Positions 49,062 to 59,794 of a stretch of DNA of 64,000 bases are shown in pieces. The translations under genes and the position numbers were made by a program. A model generated the notes under the pieces. That model saw nothing but the letters and a program-made list of their open reading frames with translations, made no database searches and was not told where the DNA came from. Within the stretch, counting starts at the first letter, position 1, and the number at the start of each line of letters is the position of its first letter. The stretch comes from Delftia sp. PS-11 (lineage in GTDB: Bacteria > Pseudomonadota > Gammaproteobacteria > Burkholderiales > Burkholderiaceae_C), in the NCBI RefSeq assembly GCF_029870285.1, contig NZ_JACSYA010000001.1, positions 252,441-316,440 on the forward strand. The letters are read 5' to 3'.

Positions 49062-49708
49062 GACTGGCTCCTGCGGGGCTGCGGCATGCGGTGCCCCAGC
49101 GCACGGCGGACACGCCAGGCCAGCAGCAGCGACAGGATGGCTGCGTACACAGCCACTTCGGCAAAATTGTTCTTGCCGGCACGCATCCAGAAGAAATGCA
49201 GCAGCGCCAGCGGCGCCACGGCATAGACCAGCCGGTGCAGCTGCTGCCAGCGCCGCCCCCCCATGGCGCGCAGCACGGCATGCGGCGAGGTGGCCGCCAG
49301 CAAGGCCAGCAGCAGCAGCGCCAGGAAGCCCACGAGGATGAACGGCCGCCGGGGAATATCCAGCACGATATCGCCCCAGTCCAGCCCCATGTCGAACCAT
49401 GCATAGCACAGCAGGTGAAGCAGGCCGTAGAAGAAGACGTACAGGCCCAGCATGCGCCGAAAGCGCGCCAGCGCCGTCAGGCCCAGCGCCTGGCGCAGCG
49501 GCGTCACCGCCAGCACCACGCACAGCAGGCGCAGTGTCCAGTCGCCCGTAGAACGCAGCAGCGCCTCGGCAGGGTTGGCCCCCAGGCGGTCCAGCGCCGT
49601 GGCGGCCAGCAGCCATGCCAGCGGCAGCAGGCACAGGGTGAAAATCAGCGGCTTGGCCGCGCGGTGCATCAGCAGGCGCTGCACCATGGTCACTGCGGCA
49701 AAGGGCAT
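49058..49708 (-). CDS. msrQ: MsrQ, heme membrane subunit of the methionine sulfoxide reductase system
   Basis: 216 aa. MsrQ passes electrons from the quinone pool or flavin reductase to periplasmic MsrP. Six membrane helices with heme-ligand histidines (Y-G-L-L-H-L-L, L-H-R-L-V-Y, L-H-F-F-W) are visible. The ATG at 49708 overlaps the msrP stop (TGATG); an internal Met (M-V-Q-R) is a possible shorter start. Confidence 0.93.
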   Translation of the reverse strand: MPFAAVTMVQRLLMHRAAKPLIFTLCLLPLAWLLAATALDRLGANPAEALLRSTGDWTLRLLCVVLAVTPLRQALGLTALARFRRMLGLYVFFYGLLHLLCYAWFDMGLDWGDIVLDIPRRPFILVGFLALLLLALLAATSPHAVLRAMGGRRWQQLHRLVYAVAPLALLHFFWMRAGKNNFAEVAVYAAILSLLLAWRVRRALGHRMPQPRRSQS

Positions 49709-50688
49709 CAGTAGAACTTCTTGAGATCCATGCTGGCGTACAGCTGGCCCACCTGGGCCTCGTAGCCGTTGAACAGCAGGGTCTTGCGCTTCTTGGCAAA
49801 CAGGCCGTCCTCGCCAATGCGCCGCTCCGTGGCCTGGCTCCAGCGCGGGTGCGGCACATCGGGATTGACGTTGGAGTAAAAGCCGTACTCGTTGCGTGCG
49901 GCCTTGTTCCAGGCCGTGCCCGGCTCGCGCTCGGTCAGGCGGATGGCGACGATGCTCTTGGCGCTCTTGAAGCCGTACTTCCAGGGCACGACCAGCCGCA
50001 CGGGCGCGCCATTCTGGTTAGGCAGGACCTCGCCATACATGCCGAAGGCCAGCATGGTCAGCGGATGCATGGCCTCATCGAGGCGCAGCCCTTCGGTGTA
50101 AGGCCAGTCGAGCACGCCGCTGCGCAGGCCCGGCATCTGCGCCTTGTCGGCCAGGGTCACGAATTCCACATACCTGGCGCTGCCCAGCGGCTGTACCTTG
50201 CGCAGCAGTTCGGCCAGCGAATAGCCGACCCAGGGGATCACCATGGACCAGCCCTCGACGCAGCGCAGCCGGTAGGTGCGCTCCTCCTGGGGCGCCAGCT
50301 TGAGCAGTGCTTCGATGTCCAGCGTCTGGGGCTGCTGCACCAGTCCTTCGACCCGCACGGTCCATGGGCGGGTCTTGAGAGTGTGGGCGTGTTTGGCCGG
50401 ATCGCCCTTGTCCAGGCCGAATTCATAGAAGTTGTTGTACTGTGCCGCGTCGGCATAGGCCGTCACGCGCTCCATGGTCTGGGCGCCCGCTGCCTGGGAA
50501 GCCGTCGCAGCAAGGGCCTGCAGCTTGCCCGGCCGCTCCACGCCCGCCGCCCGGACCGGCAGCGCGGCAGCAGCCGCGCCGCCTGCCAGGTACTGCAGCC
50601 ATGCACGGCGCTGGAGATAGGCACTGCGGGGGGTGATTTCGCTGGCGTGCGGGTGATGAAAGCCATTGTCGTGGGAACGGATCAGCAT
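49708..50688 (-). CDS. msrP: MsrP, periplasmic protein-methionine-sulfoxide reductase (molybdopterin)
   Basis: 326 aa from the ATG at 50688 behind GGAGAC; the longer open frame lacks family similarity. It repairs oxidised methionines in periplasmic proteins. A twin-arginine signal is present (L-Q-R27-R28-A-W-L-Q-Y-L), so TatABC should export it. The molybdenum ligand is Cys143 in L-R-C-V-E-G-W. Overlaps msrQ, with which it works. Confidence 0.95.
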   Translation of the reverse strand: MLIRSHDNGFHHPHASEITPRSAYLQRRAWLQYLAGGAAAAALPVRAAGVERPGKLQALAATASQAAGAQTMERVTAYADAAQYNNFYEFGLDKGDPAKHAHTLKTRPWTVRVEGLVQQPQTLDIEALLKLAPQEERTYRLRCVEGWSMVIPWVGYSLAELLRKVQPLGSARYVEFVTLADKAQMPGLRSGVLDWPYTEGLRLDEAMHPLTMLAFGMYGEVLPNQNGAPVRLVVPWKYGFKSAKSIVAIRLTEREPGTAWNKAARNEYGFYSNVNPDVPHPRWSQATERRIGEDGLFAKKRKTLLFNGYEAQVGQLYASMDLKKFY

Positions 50689-50763
50689 GAAAGTCTCCGG
50701 ATACGCCTGCGGCGTGTGCCGATTGTGAGCCAGGGACGGCCATGTAAGTTCCATGCAATGAGC

Positions 50764-50800
50764 GCAAAAAAGCCGTGGGCGCAGCAGCGGCCACGGCTTT
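50764..50800 (-). terminator. Intrinsic terminator after ccsB
   Basis: On the minus strand a 10-bp stem AAAGCCGTGG / CCACGGCTTT (50791-50800 with 50769-50778) with a 12-nt loop is followed by T residues. It lies 22 nt beyond the ccsB stop and ends the cytochrome c maturation operon. Confidence 0.85.
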
Positions 50801-50821
50801 GCAGGAGATGGCGAAGGCGGC

Positions 50822-52156
50822 TCAGAGCTCGCCGTAGCTGTGCAGCCCGGACAGGAACATGTTCACCCCCAGGAAGGCGAAAGTCGTGATGGCCAGGCCG
50901 CCCAGCGCCCACCAGGCCGATACCGTGCCGCGCAGCCCCTTGACCAGGCGCATGTGCAGCCAGGCCGCATAGTTGAGCCAGACAATCAGCGCCCAGGTTT
51001 CCTTGGGGTCCCAGCTCCAGTAGCCGCCCCAGGCTTCGGCGGCCCACAGCGCGCCCAGCACGGTGGCAATGGTGAAGAAGGCAAAGCCCACTGCAATGGA
51101 CTTGTACATCACGTCATCCAGCAGTTCGAAGCTGGGCAGGCGTTCGGCAATGCGCCGGCGCGCCAGCAGGATGCCGGCCACGATCAGCGCCGAGATGCCA
51201 AAGTACACCATCCAGTAGCTGCCGCCGTTGCTGGCCGCGCCCTGGCGAAAGACGATGGGCTCGAAGCACAGCACCACGCCCAGCATCCACAGCGGCGCCA
51301 GCTTGTACCAGCGCGTTTCCGTGGCCTGCTGCTTGATCAGGTAGGCAAAGGAGACCATGGCCGCCAGTGCGAAAGTGCCATAGCCGATGAAATTGGCCGG
51401 CACGTGCAGCTTCATCCACCAGCTTTTGAGCGCGGGCACCAGGGGCTGGATCTCGTGTGCCTCGCGCACCAGCGTGTACCACAGCAAAAAGCCCACGGCC
51501 GCGCTGACCACCAGCATCACGAACCCGCCCAGGGCACGCGTGTCGTAGTTCTGCTCGTAATACAGGTAAAACAGCGCCGTCATCCAGCAGAACATGACGA
51601 ACACTTCATACAGGTTGCTGACCGGGATATGGCCCACATCGGGGCCGATCAGGTAGCTCTCGTACCAGCGCACCATGGTGCCCACCAGCGCCAGCGTCAC
51701 GGCCAGCCAGGCCAGGCGCGAGCCCAGCAGTGACAGCGCAGAGCCTTCACCTCGCGCGAACATGCCGATCCAGTAGAAGATGGTGCTGATGAAGAACACC
51801 ATGCTCATCCAGAGAATGGCGGACTGGCTGGACAGGAAATACTTGAGTCCGAACACCGTGTCCGAGCGGGCCAGCTGCGCGCCCTCAGGGCCCTGGTACA
51901 GCGCAATGGCCAGCAGCGACAAGCCCGCCACCACCAGCATCAGCGCGCGCAGCGGCCTCCAGAACCAGCCCAGCCAGATGGCCGATGGGATGGTGCCCAG
52001 CAAAATGGCCTTCTCATAGATATCCATGTACGTGCCATAGCGCTGCAGCGCATACAGCAGGCCTGTCGCCACCAGGGCGGCAAATACCCAGTCGAACCAG
52101 TTGCGGCGGGCAAAAAAACCTTCGTTGAGCGTCAAAGTCGTGGTGGCGGTGTTCAT
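50822..52156 (-). CDS. ccsB: Cytochrome c biogenesis protein CcsB (CcsA/ResC type)
   Basis: 444 aa. Multi-helix heme handling protein of cytochrome c maturation system II. The tryptophan-rich heme motif W380-S-W-D-P-K-E-T-W and flanking histidines near the C-terminus define the CcsA family. About ten membrane helices are visible. Its start overlaps the resB stop by 4 nt. Naming varies: this is the WWD protein (CcsA/ResC), often annotated CcsB in Betaproteobacteria. Confidence 0.94.
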   Translation of the reverse strand: MNTATTTLTLNEGFFARRNWFDWVFAALVATGLLYALQRYGTYMDIYEKAILLGTIPSAIWLGWFWRPLRALMLVVAGLSLLAIALYQGPEGAQLARSDTVFGLKYFLSSQSAILWMSMVFFISTIFYWIGMFARGEGSALSLLGSRLAWLAVTLALVGTMVRWYESYLIGPDVGHIPVSNLYEVFVMFCWMTALFYLYYEQNYDTRALGGFVMLVVSAAVGFLLWYTLVREAHEIQPLVPALKSWWMKLHVPANFIGYGTFALAAMVSFAYLIKQQATETRWYKLAPLWMLGVVLCFEPIVFRQGAASNGGSYWMVYFGISALIVAGILLARRRIAERLPSFELLDDVMYKSIAVGFAFFTIATVLGALWAAEAWGGYWSWDPKETWALIVWLNYAAWLHMRLVKGLRGTVSAWWALGGLAITTFAFLGVNMFLSGLHSYGEL

Positions 52157-54330
52157 GCGGGGCCTCCGGGGGTTTTCTTGTGCAGGGGTTCGGCCCCTAT
52201 CAGCTTGCTGGCCAGCATGGCGAACTCCCGGTCGCCATCGAGCGTCTTGCGGTTGGTGGACAGCGCCATTTCAGCATGGCTGCCGCCCTCGGCCGGCGTG
52301 AGCCAGATCCACAGGCGCCGGTCGCGCACATACAGCATGGCGAACACGCCGATGATCAGGAACAGGCAGCCCAGATAGACCACGTTCTTGCCGGGCGCGC
52401 GCGCCACCTGGAAGACGCTGGCCTGCACCTGCTTGAAGTCTTGCAGCATGAAGGCCATGGGCGCGGGGTAGAACTGGGCGTCGCTGAGGGAGAACACCGC
52501 CTGGGTCATGAAGGCCTGCGTCTGATCGCTGGCTGCCAGCGGCGCCTGGCCGGCCTGGGTGCGCGCGAGCTGGGCCAGCTCGAACAGCACGCCGTTGAGG
52601 ATGCGCACCAGCACCTCGCCCGCGCGCTCGCGCTCGGCGGCGGGCACATTGGCTTCCATGAAATCGGAGATGGCCTGCAGCCCGCCCAGCGGCCGGCCAT
52701 CGGCGCCCTTGCGCTCGCCCTGGCCGGCAAACAGTTCCAGCGCTTTCGTGGCCGATTGCGCCAGCGGGCCGGTCAACTCGGTGCGAGAGGCATCCACAGC
52801 CTTGGCCACATAGGCCCTGGCGGCTTTCTCGCGCAGGCCGCCATCCTGCAGCGCGGCGCGCAGCCGCATGAAGGTCTCCATCGTGCCTTCGGGGTCTGCG
52901 GGCACGCGCAGGTAGCGCATGGGCTCGGCCTGGCTGTCGCGCACGCCCAGCAGAAACACCGGCTGGCCGTCGCCCGTGTCCACAGGCAGCATGTAGTTCT
53001 GGAACTCGCGGGCCTGGCCCGAGGCATCGCGCAGCTTGTAGCCGATGCTGGGGCCGATGTTGCGCAGCTCCTTCTTGGCAACGGTCTTGTGGGCAGCGCC
53101 CAGGCGCTCGTCGATGGCCTGCTTCAGATCCACCTTGCGCACATCGGTGGCGCCGGGGGCGTTGGCTGCGCCGAAATTCTCCACATTGATGGTGCGCAGC
53201 TGGGTGAACTCCAGCGTCAGCGCCTCGTCCTTGCCGCCGGGGCGCTGGCGCGTGAACCCGCTGGAGCCGCCGATCACGCCATCGACCTCGAAGCCCTTGG
53301 CGCCTGCTTCGAAGGGCACGGCCTGCAGCTTGACCGAGGAGCCGCCGTCGTCGAAGCTGGACTGGTAGATCTCGATGCCGCGGTAGCTGGCCGGGTGATT
53401 GACCTCGATGCGCTTTTCAAGCTGCTCGCCCGTGGCCTTGTCGTGAATGACCACTTCGCTGGCAAACAGCTTGGGCATGCCGGTGGAGTAGTACTCCACG
53501 ATGAATTTTTTGAGCTCCACGGCAAAAGGCAGCTCCTGCAGCAGCACGCCGTCGGACTGCGTCAGAATGGCCGTGCCCGCCGTGCCGCCTTCGGTGACCA
53601 GCAGGTTGCCGCGGAAGGTGGGATTGGAGACGGACAGCCGGTGCTGCTCGGGCACATCGGAGATCAGGCCACCGCCGGTATAAGGTGTTTTGCCTCCCAG
53701 CCACATTTGAGCGCGCACGATGAGGTCGCCGTCGAACAGGCCGCCCAGGCAGATCAGCACGATGGCGCTGTGCGCCGCGATATAGCCCAGCTTGTTGGCT
53801 GCGCCTGCTTTGGCCGCCAGCATCCAGCCCGTGCCGGGGCCGGCCTGGGTGTCGCGCTGCTGCAGCCGCACTTTCCAGCCGCCGGACACCAGTTGCTGGC
53901 CCAGGCGCTGCGCGGCCTGCGCGGTATCGCCAGGCACCTGGGCCTGGGCGCGGTGGCCGAAAGCCTTGAGGCTTTGCTCGCGGATGTTCTCCTTGTAGCT
54001 GCGCAGGTCGGCCAGGTACTTGGGCGCATGGCGGGCGACGCACAGCGAGGTGCTGACCACGAGGAAGGCCAGGATCAGCAGGAACCACCAGGCGCTGTAG
54101 ACCGCGTTGAGCTTGAGCGAGAGAAACAGCTGCGCCCAGAACGGACCGAACTGGTTGACATAGTTGCCCACCGGCTCGTGCTGCTTGAGCACCGTGCCGA
54201 TCACGGAGGCAATGCAGATGACCGTCAGCAGCGAGATCGCAAAGCGCATGGACGCCAGCAGCTCCAGCGCCGCGCGCGAAGCCTGCGCGCGTGGGGAGGC
54301 CAGGGAGGCGTCTGAAGAGTTGTCTGACAT
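52153..54330 (-). CDS. resB: Cytochrome c biogenesis protein ResB (Ccs1)
   Basis: 725 aa. Partner of CcsB in system II heme delivery and apocytochrome binding. Three N-terminal membrane helices (about 28-48, 82-100, 180-205), a long periplasmic region, and a last helix near 650-670, the ResB layout. Motifs such as L-A-S-M-R-F-A-I-S-L-L and P-V-G-N-Y-V-N-Q-F-G-P-F-W are family-typical. Confidence 0.94.
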   Translation of the reverse strand: MSDNSSDASLASPRAQASRAALELLASMRFAISLLTVICIASVIGTVLKQHEPVGNYVNQFGPFWAQLFLSLKLNAVYSAWWFLLILAFLVVSTSLCVARHAPKYLADLRSYKENIREQSLKAFGHRAQAQVPGDTAQAAQRLGQQLVSGGWKVRLQQRDTQAGPGTGWMLAAKAGAANKLGYIAAHSAIVLICLGGLFDGDLIVRAQMWLGGKTPYTGGGLISDVPEQHRLSVSNPTFRGNLLVTEGGTAGTAILTQSDGVLLQELPFAVELKKFIVEYYSTGMPKLFASEVVIHDKATGEQLEKRIEVNHPASYRGIEIYQSSFDDGGSSVKLQAVPFEAGAKGFEVDGVIGGSSGFTRQRPGGKDEALTLEFTQLRTINVENFGAANAPGATDVRKVDLKQAIDERLGAAHKTVAKKELRNIGPSIGYKLRDASGQAREFQNYMLPVDTGDGQPVFLLGVRDSQAEPMRYLRVPADPEGTMETFMRLRAALQDGGLREKAARAYVAKAVDASRTELTGPLAQSATKALELFAGQGERKGADGRPLGGLQAISDFMEANVPAAERERAGEVLVRILNGVLFELAQLARTQAGQAPLAASDQTQAFMTQAVFSLSDAQFYPAPMAFMLQDFKQVQASVFQVARAPGKNVVYLGCLFLIIGVFAMLYVRDRRLWIWLTPAEGGSHAEMALSTNRKTLDGDREFAMLASKLIGAEPLHKKTPGGPA

Positions 54331-54357
54331 GAAGGAGAAGAAACCTAGACCCTAATG

Positions 54358-54395
54358 AAAAAAAGCGGGACCATCTGCATATGCGATGGACCCGC
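54358..54395 (-). terminator. Terminator between cytochrome c4 and resB genes
   Basis: On the minus strand GCGGGTCCAT (54386-54395) pairs with ATGGTCCCGC (54365-54374), one mismatch, followed by seven T. It lies about 75 nt after the cytochrome c4 stop and 28 nt before the resB start. Confidence 0.75.
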
Positions 54396-54468
54396 CCGAT
54401 TGGGGGTGTCTGAACAAAAATAGGTTCCCGGTGATTACCCTAGGACCCACACCGGACCCGAGACCGCA

Positions 54469-55113
54469 TCAACGCAGGCCAGCAATATAGTCTGCCACGG
54501 CCTTGATTTCGCGGTCATTGAGCTTGGCAGCAACCTGTGTCATCTGAATGCTATTGCCGCGCTTGCCGTCGCGGAAGGCGGTCAGCTGCACTGCGGTGTA
54601 GTCGGCATGCTGGCCGGCCAGGCGCGGGTACTGGGCGGGAATGCCGGCACCGTTGGGGCTGTGGCAGCCTGCGCAGGCGGCAATGTTGCGTTCCTGGATG
54701 CCGCCACGGTAGATGCGTTCGCCCAGGGCCACGAGGTCCTTGTCCTTGGCGAAGCCGGTCTTGGGCTTCTGGGTATGCAGCCAGCCGGCGATGTTCTTCA
54801 TGTCGGCCTCGCTCAGCATCGAAGCAAAGCCCTTCATGACCGGGTCCTTGCGCTTGTCGCTCTTGAACTCGGTCAGCTGCTTGACCAGGTATTCGGGGTG
54901 CTGGCCGGCCAGCTTGGGCTGCAGCGGTATCGTGGAGTTGCCATCGGCCGCATGGCATGCAGCGCACACAGCGGTGTAGCTGGCTTCGCCCTTCGCCAGA
55001 TCGGCCTTGGCCGGCTTCGGCTGCGCGTCAGCAGGCGCTTCGCCGGCCGAAAACGCGGGGAAGGCGGATGCTGCAAGAATGGCAGCCGTCAGCAAAGAGG
55101 CAAGCAACTTCAT
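54469..55113 (-). CDS. Periplasmic diheme cytochrome c4
   Basis: 214 aa from the ATG at 55113. Signal peptide (1-23), then two heme domains with C50-A-A-C-H54 and C147-A-G-C-H151, each followed by a P-x-L-A-G-Q-H segment and a distal Met region (M-K-G-F; I-Q-M-T), the mark of c4 cytochromes. Probably an electron donor to terminal oxidases. It precedes the resB-ccsB maturation genes but is separated from them by a terminator. The upstream 256 nt (55114-55369) carry no gene; TAGAAT at about 55160 may be its -10. Confidence 0.93.
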   Translation of the reverse strand: MKLLASLLTAAILAASAFPAFSAGEAPADAQPKPAKADLAKGEASYTAVCAACHAADGNSTIPLQPKLAGQHPEYLVKQLTEFKSDKRKDPVMKGFASMLSEADMKNIAGWLHTQKPKTGFAKDKDLVALGERIYRGGIQERNIAACAGCHSPNGAGIPAQYPRLAGQHADYTAVQLTAFRDGKRGNSIQMTQVAAKLNDREIKAVADYIAGLR

Positions 55114-55369
55114 ATCGAGGGCGTGGTTCTGTTGTTGAAAGCGCAAAAATTCGGCGGATTCTACAATCCCGCCCCCCGGATTCCTATCGTCACGAACCCT
55201 GCTTGCCGTGACATCGGCACAGGAAAAACAGTTTCATTGATCGATCACAAACTTGCCGTGGACTGTGGTCAAAAAACGTATTTTTCTTGTGGCACCCAAT
55301 CGCGCCGGAGGACGTCCCGCAATCAGCATACCAAGACAACCGGCCGGCACCATCTGGGTCATTCCCGAC

Positions 55370-56329
55370 TCAGACGGACTTGACCGCTCCCTCAAAGCGG
55401 CTTTCCGCCTGCCGACGGAACTCGGAAGGGGTCATGCCCTTGATTTCCAGGAAACGGCGGTTGAAGTTGGCCACGTTGTTGAATCCCACCTGCAGACAGA
55501 TGTCGGCAATATAGTGGTCTGTCTGCATGAGCAGGTGGCAGGCGCTGTTGATGCGGACGTGGCTCACGAAGTCAGTGAAGCTGTTGCCCGTGGCACGGCG
55601 GAAGAAGCGGCTGAAACGGCTTTCGCTCATGCCCATCTCGGCGGCGATATCGGCCAGGCTCAGCGGCTCGGACACGCGCGCCATGATGCGGTTGACCACT
55701 TCGTTGATCTGGTCCACCTGACCTTCGCACTCGACCCCCTGCAACTGCACAGCCGACAGCAGCCGGTAGTCGGTGCACGCTGCCAGATCCGCCAGCAGGT
55801 CGCAAAATGCCGCCAGGCGGCGCAGCCCGCGCGCCGCCTTGACGGCATGCCAGTGCGCACGCGCCGCAGCCTCCATGCCGAAGAATTCGATGCCATGGCG
55901 TGCGCGGTCCAGCAGTTGCAGCACCTCGCGCAGCTCGGGAATCTGCTGGGCGGCATGGGCGATTGGCCCATGGTGGAACAGGATCACCAGATCACGCTGC
56001 GGCGTTCCCCCTTCAGGCACCTCGAACGAGACCCAGTTGTGGGGCAGGCGCGGACCGCACAGCACCAGATGGCCCGGCTCGAAAGGGCCAATCCAGTCCC
56101 CTACGAAGGCCCGGCCCGACGTGGCGGTGATCAGGTGCAGCTCATATTCGTCATGGAAATGCCAGCGCACCAGGGGGCTGGGCAGGCCATGCGCCAGGCA
56201 GCGCACCAGACCGCTGTCCTCCACGTCCTCATAGCCCAGGGCCGGGGTGCGCACGAAGTCGCGCTCCAGTTCAGGATGTCGATGGCGGGGGCGTCGGCGT
56301 GAGTGCATGGCGGGCCTGCTGGGTGGCAT
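55370..56329 (-). CDS. AraC-family regulator of the polyol operon (MtlR-like)
   Basis: 319 aa; a Met at 56308 is an equally possible start. An N-terminal cupin-like ligand domain (H-F-H-D-E-Y-E-L-H-L) is followed by the C-terminal pair of helix-turn-helices: L-A-D-I-A-A-E-M-G-M-S-E-S-R-F-S-R and I-C-L-Q-V-G-F-N-N-V-A-N-F-N-R. It abuts the kinase gene and is the last gene of the run, so it is likely the local activator. Family and position resemble MtlR of the Pseudomonas mannitol operon. Confidence 0.88.
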   Translation of the reverse strand: MPPSRPAMHSRRRPRHRHPELERDFVRTPALGYEDVEDSGLVRCLAHGLPSPLVRWHFHDEYELHLITATSGRAFVGDWIGPFEPGHLVLCGPRLPHNWVSFEVPEGGTPQRDLVILFHHGPIAHAAQQIPELREVLQLLDRARHGIEFFGMEAAARAHWHAVKAARGLRRLAAFCDLLADLAACTDYRLLSAVQLQGVECEGQVDQINEVVNRIMARVSEPLSLADIAAEMGMSESRFSRFFRRATGNSFTDFVSHVRINSACHLLMQTDHYIADICLQVGFNNVANFNRRFLEIKGMTPSEFRRQAESRFEGAVKSV

Positions 56330-57274
56330 TCACGCGCCGCAGGCGGCCGCCAGCGCGGCGTCGAGTTCCGTGCGCCATGGCGGCTGGGCGCCAGCGCGCG
56401 TGCAGTTGAGCGCAGCGGCCGTGCAGGCAAAGCGCAATACCTCGCGCCAGGCCATCTCGGGCAGGGCATGGAGCTGGACGGCCTGCTGCACGCCCCACTC
56501 CAGCAGCGCCACCGACAGCGCGGCGCCAAAGGTGTCGCCGGCCCCGATGGTGTCCACCAGTGCCACGGCGGGCGCTGGCATGGACAGCGGCGCATGGCCG
56601 GTGCGCAGCAAGGTGGCGCCATCGCCGCCGCAGGTCAGCACCACGGCCTGGGGCCCCAGGCTCAGCCAGTGCATGGCAGCTTCCTGCGGCGCCATGCCTG
56701 GAGCGATGAAAGCGGCATCCTCGTCGCTGAGCTTGATCAGGTCGGCCAGGGTCATCCACTGCAGGCAGTCGCGCCGGTAAGCCTGCGCATCCCCGATCAG
56801 CGCGGGGCGTACGTTGGGGTCAAAGACAATGAGGCGCCGTCCGCGCTGCGCTGCCACCAGGTCCAGGATGCGGCCCGCAGCGGGCGCATGCAGCAGCGCG
56901 ACCGAACCGAAGTGCAGGCACCTGCACTCGGGCGGCAGCGCTGGCAGCATGGACGGCGCCCACAGCGCATCGGCGCTCCCCTGCCGGTAGAAGGCATAGC
57001 GGTTGGTGCCGGCGCCATGCTCGACGAAGGCCAGCGTGCTGGGCGCATCGCTGCGCAGCACGAAGCGCATGTCCACGCCGTTGGACTGCAGGTGCGTGAA
57101 CAGGCGTTCGCCGAACAGGTCGCGTGAAAGCTGGGACACCAGGCCAGCGGCCTGCCCCAGCCGGGCCACTGCCACGGCGGTATTGGCGGGTGCGCCGCCT
57201 GCATGTCCCTGGAAGGACAAGTCTCCCGTGGCGGTGAAATCGATCAATGCCTCTCCGGCGATGGCAATGCGCAT
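56330..57274 (-). CDS. mtlZ: PfkB-family carbohydrate kinase (fructokinase-like)
   Basis: 314 aa from the ATG at 57274 with GGGAGG six bases upstream; overlaps the dehydrogenase by 31 nt. Ribokinase fold: sugar-binding G-G-A-P-A-N-T-A near 26-33 and the catalytic anion hole D-T-I-G-A-G-D-T-F. The expected product is fructose 6-phosphate from the ketose made by the upstream dehydrogenase. The symbol follows the Pseudomonas mtlEFGKDYZ operon; the exact sugar is inferred. Confidence 0.85.
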   Translation of the reverse strand: MRIAIAGEALIDFTATGDLSFQGHAGGAPANTAVAVARLGQAAGLVSQLSRDLFGERLFTHLQSNGVDMRFVLRSDAPSTLAFVEHGAGTNRYAFYRQGSADALWAPSMLPALPPECRCLHFGSVALLHAPAAGRILDLVAAQRGRRLIVFDPNVRPALIGDAQAYRRDCLQWMTLADLIKLSDEDAAFIAPGMAPQEAAMHWLSLGPQAVVLTCGGDGATLLRTGHAPLSMPAPAVALVDTIGAGDTFGAALSVALLEWGVQQAVQLHALPEMAWREVLRFACTAAALNCTRAGAQPPWRTELDAALAAACGA

Positions 57275-58704
57275 GCGGCGCCTCCCTGTCTCTGCATCAC
57301 GAAGGCATGGACCCTTGCCGATGCGCGGCGCACGGCATCGTCCAGGCGCGGGTGCCCTGCGGCAGCGCCCCACAGGGACTCCTGGGCGCACAGCGCCGCC
57401 ACGGGATCTGCCGCTGTGCAGATGGCGTGCACCACCGAGCGGTCCATGGACTGGTCTTCATGGGCATAAGGCAGCACGCCATGGTGCCAGCGCTGCAGGA
57501 ACGCCAGGAACAATGCCGGGAGCATGGCTGCAGCATCGATGCTGGCGCCCTGGGCCAGCCGCTCCTTCATGGTCGGCGCGATGAAGCCGGCAACCTTGGC
57601 AAAGCCATCGGCAGCCACACGCTGATTGGTATCGCGCAGACCGGGATTGCCGAAGCGCTCCAGCACCCTGTCGCGGTAGGCTGGCAGATCCACGGGACTG
57701 GGCAGTCCGGTGGCGGACAGGCAGGCGATCACGTCCTCGGTCACATAGTCCCAGGCCATCTGCCGGACCGCCGGCAGGGCCACGGCCTCATGGATGCAGT
57801 CCAGGCCGGCCAGGGTTCCCGCCCAGGCGATGCCGCTGTGGCTGGCGTTGAGCATGCGGATCTTGGCCTCTTCGTAGGGCAGTACCGAGTCCACGAGCTG
57901 CACGCCCACGCGCTCCCACTCAGGGCGGCCGGCAATGAAGCGGTCCTCGATCACCCATTGCGTGAAATGCTCCGCCGTCACGGGCACGGCATCGTCCCAT
58001 CCCGTGGCCTCGCGCACGCGGGCGCACAGCGCGGGCGGGGCACGGGGCGTGATGCGATCCACCATGGCATTCGGACAACTGGTGTTTTCCTGCGCCCAGC
58101 CAGCCAGATCATGCAGGCCCGCATGGTGCATGAACGCCAGCAGGCCCGCGCGCAGGCGCCTGCCGCTGTGGCGCAGGTTGTCGCAGCTGAGCAGGGTGAC
58201 CGGCCCGGACTGCGCGCCGCGGCGGGCATGGAGAATGGCAGTCAGCGCGCCATAAAGCGTCTCGCCGGCCTCGCCGCGCCGGGCCCGCTCCAGATCGGCC
58301 TGCAGATCCGGGTGATCGATCACCAGGCACTCCTGGGCATCCAGGTAATAGCCGGCCTCGGTCACGGTGCAGGAGATGATCCGGGTGGCAGCGCTGGCGC
58401 CGCACGCCACGAGGTCCTCCAGTCCCGGTGCATAGCGGATCACCCGGGCCAGCGCCTCGATGCGCCGGTAGCGTGCCGTGCCGTCGGAGTCGATGGTCTC
58501 CAGCGTATAGGCGCCGCCCTGGCGCGCCAGGGCATCCAGGGTCTCGCCCATGTCCGGGCGCAGGTTGGCGCCCACCAGGCGCCAACGGGTATCGCCCAGG
58601 TCGATCAGCTGCTGCTGGTAGGCCGCCTGATGGGCCCGGTGAAAGGCGCCCAGCCCCAGGTGCAGGATGGTGGGGCGGGAGACATGCGTGACAGTCGCAT
58701 CCAT
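57244..58704 (-). CDS. mtlD: Mannitol/arabinitol-type polyol dehydrogenase
   Basis: 486 aa from the ATG at 58704; the open frame upstream overlaps the ATPase gene. Polyol-specific long-chain dehydrogenase family. The N-terminal G-L-G-A-F-H-R-A-H nucleotide-binding motif is at 17-25. The active-site set K281-x4-N286-x2-H289 matches mannitol 2-dehydrogenase. Oxidises a hexitol or pentitol to the 2-ketose with NAD. Length favours mannitol dehydrogenase (about 490) over D-arabinitol dehydrogenase (about 455), and a fructokinase-like gene follows. Confidence 0.87.
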   Translation of the reverse strand: MDATVTHVSRPTILHLGLGAFHRAHQAAYQQQLIDLGDTRWRLVGANLRPDMGETLDALARQGGAYTLETIDSDGTARYRRIEALARVIRYAPGLEDLVACGASAATRIISCTVTEAGYYLDAQECLVIDHPDLQADLERARRGEAGETLYGALTAILHARRGAQSGPVTLLSCDNLRHSGRRLRAGLLAFMHHAGLHDLAGWAQENTSCPNAMVDRITPRAPPALCARVREATGWDDAVPVTAEHFTQWVIEDRFIAGRPEWERVGVQLVDSVLPYEEAKIRMLNASHSGIAWAGTLAGLDCIHEAVALPAVRQMAWDYVTEDVIACLSATGLPSPVDLPAYRDRVLERFGNPGLRDTNQRVAADGFAKVAGFIAPTMKERLAQGASIDAAAMLPALFLAFLQRWHHGVLPYAHEDQSMDRSVVHAICTAADPVAALCAQESLWGAAAGHPRLDDAVRRASARVHAFVMQRQGGAACALPSPERH

Positions 58705-58730
58705 GATTTCTCTGTGAGTGGGAAAACGTT

Positions 58731-59771
<1,041 letters not shown>

Positions 59772-59794
59772 GGTGTTTCCTGCGAATCGGGGCG

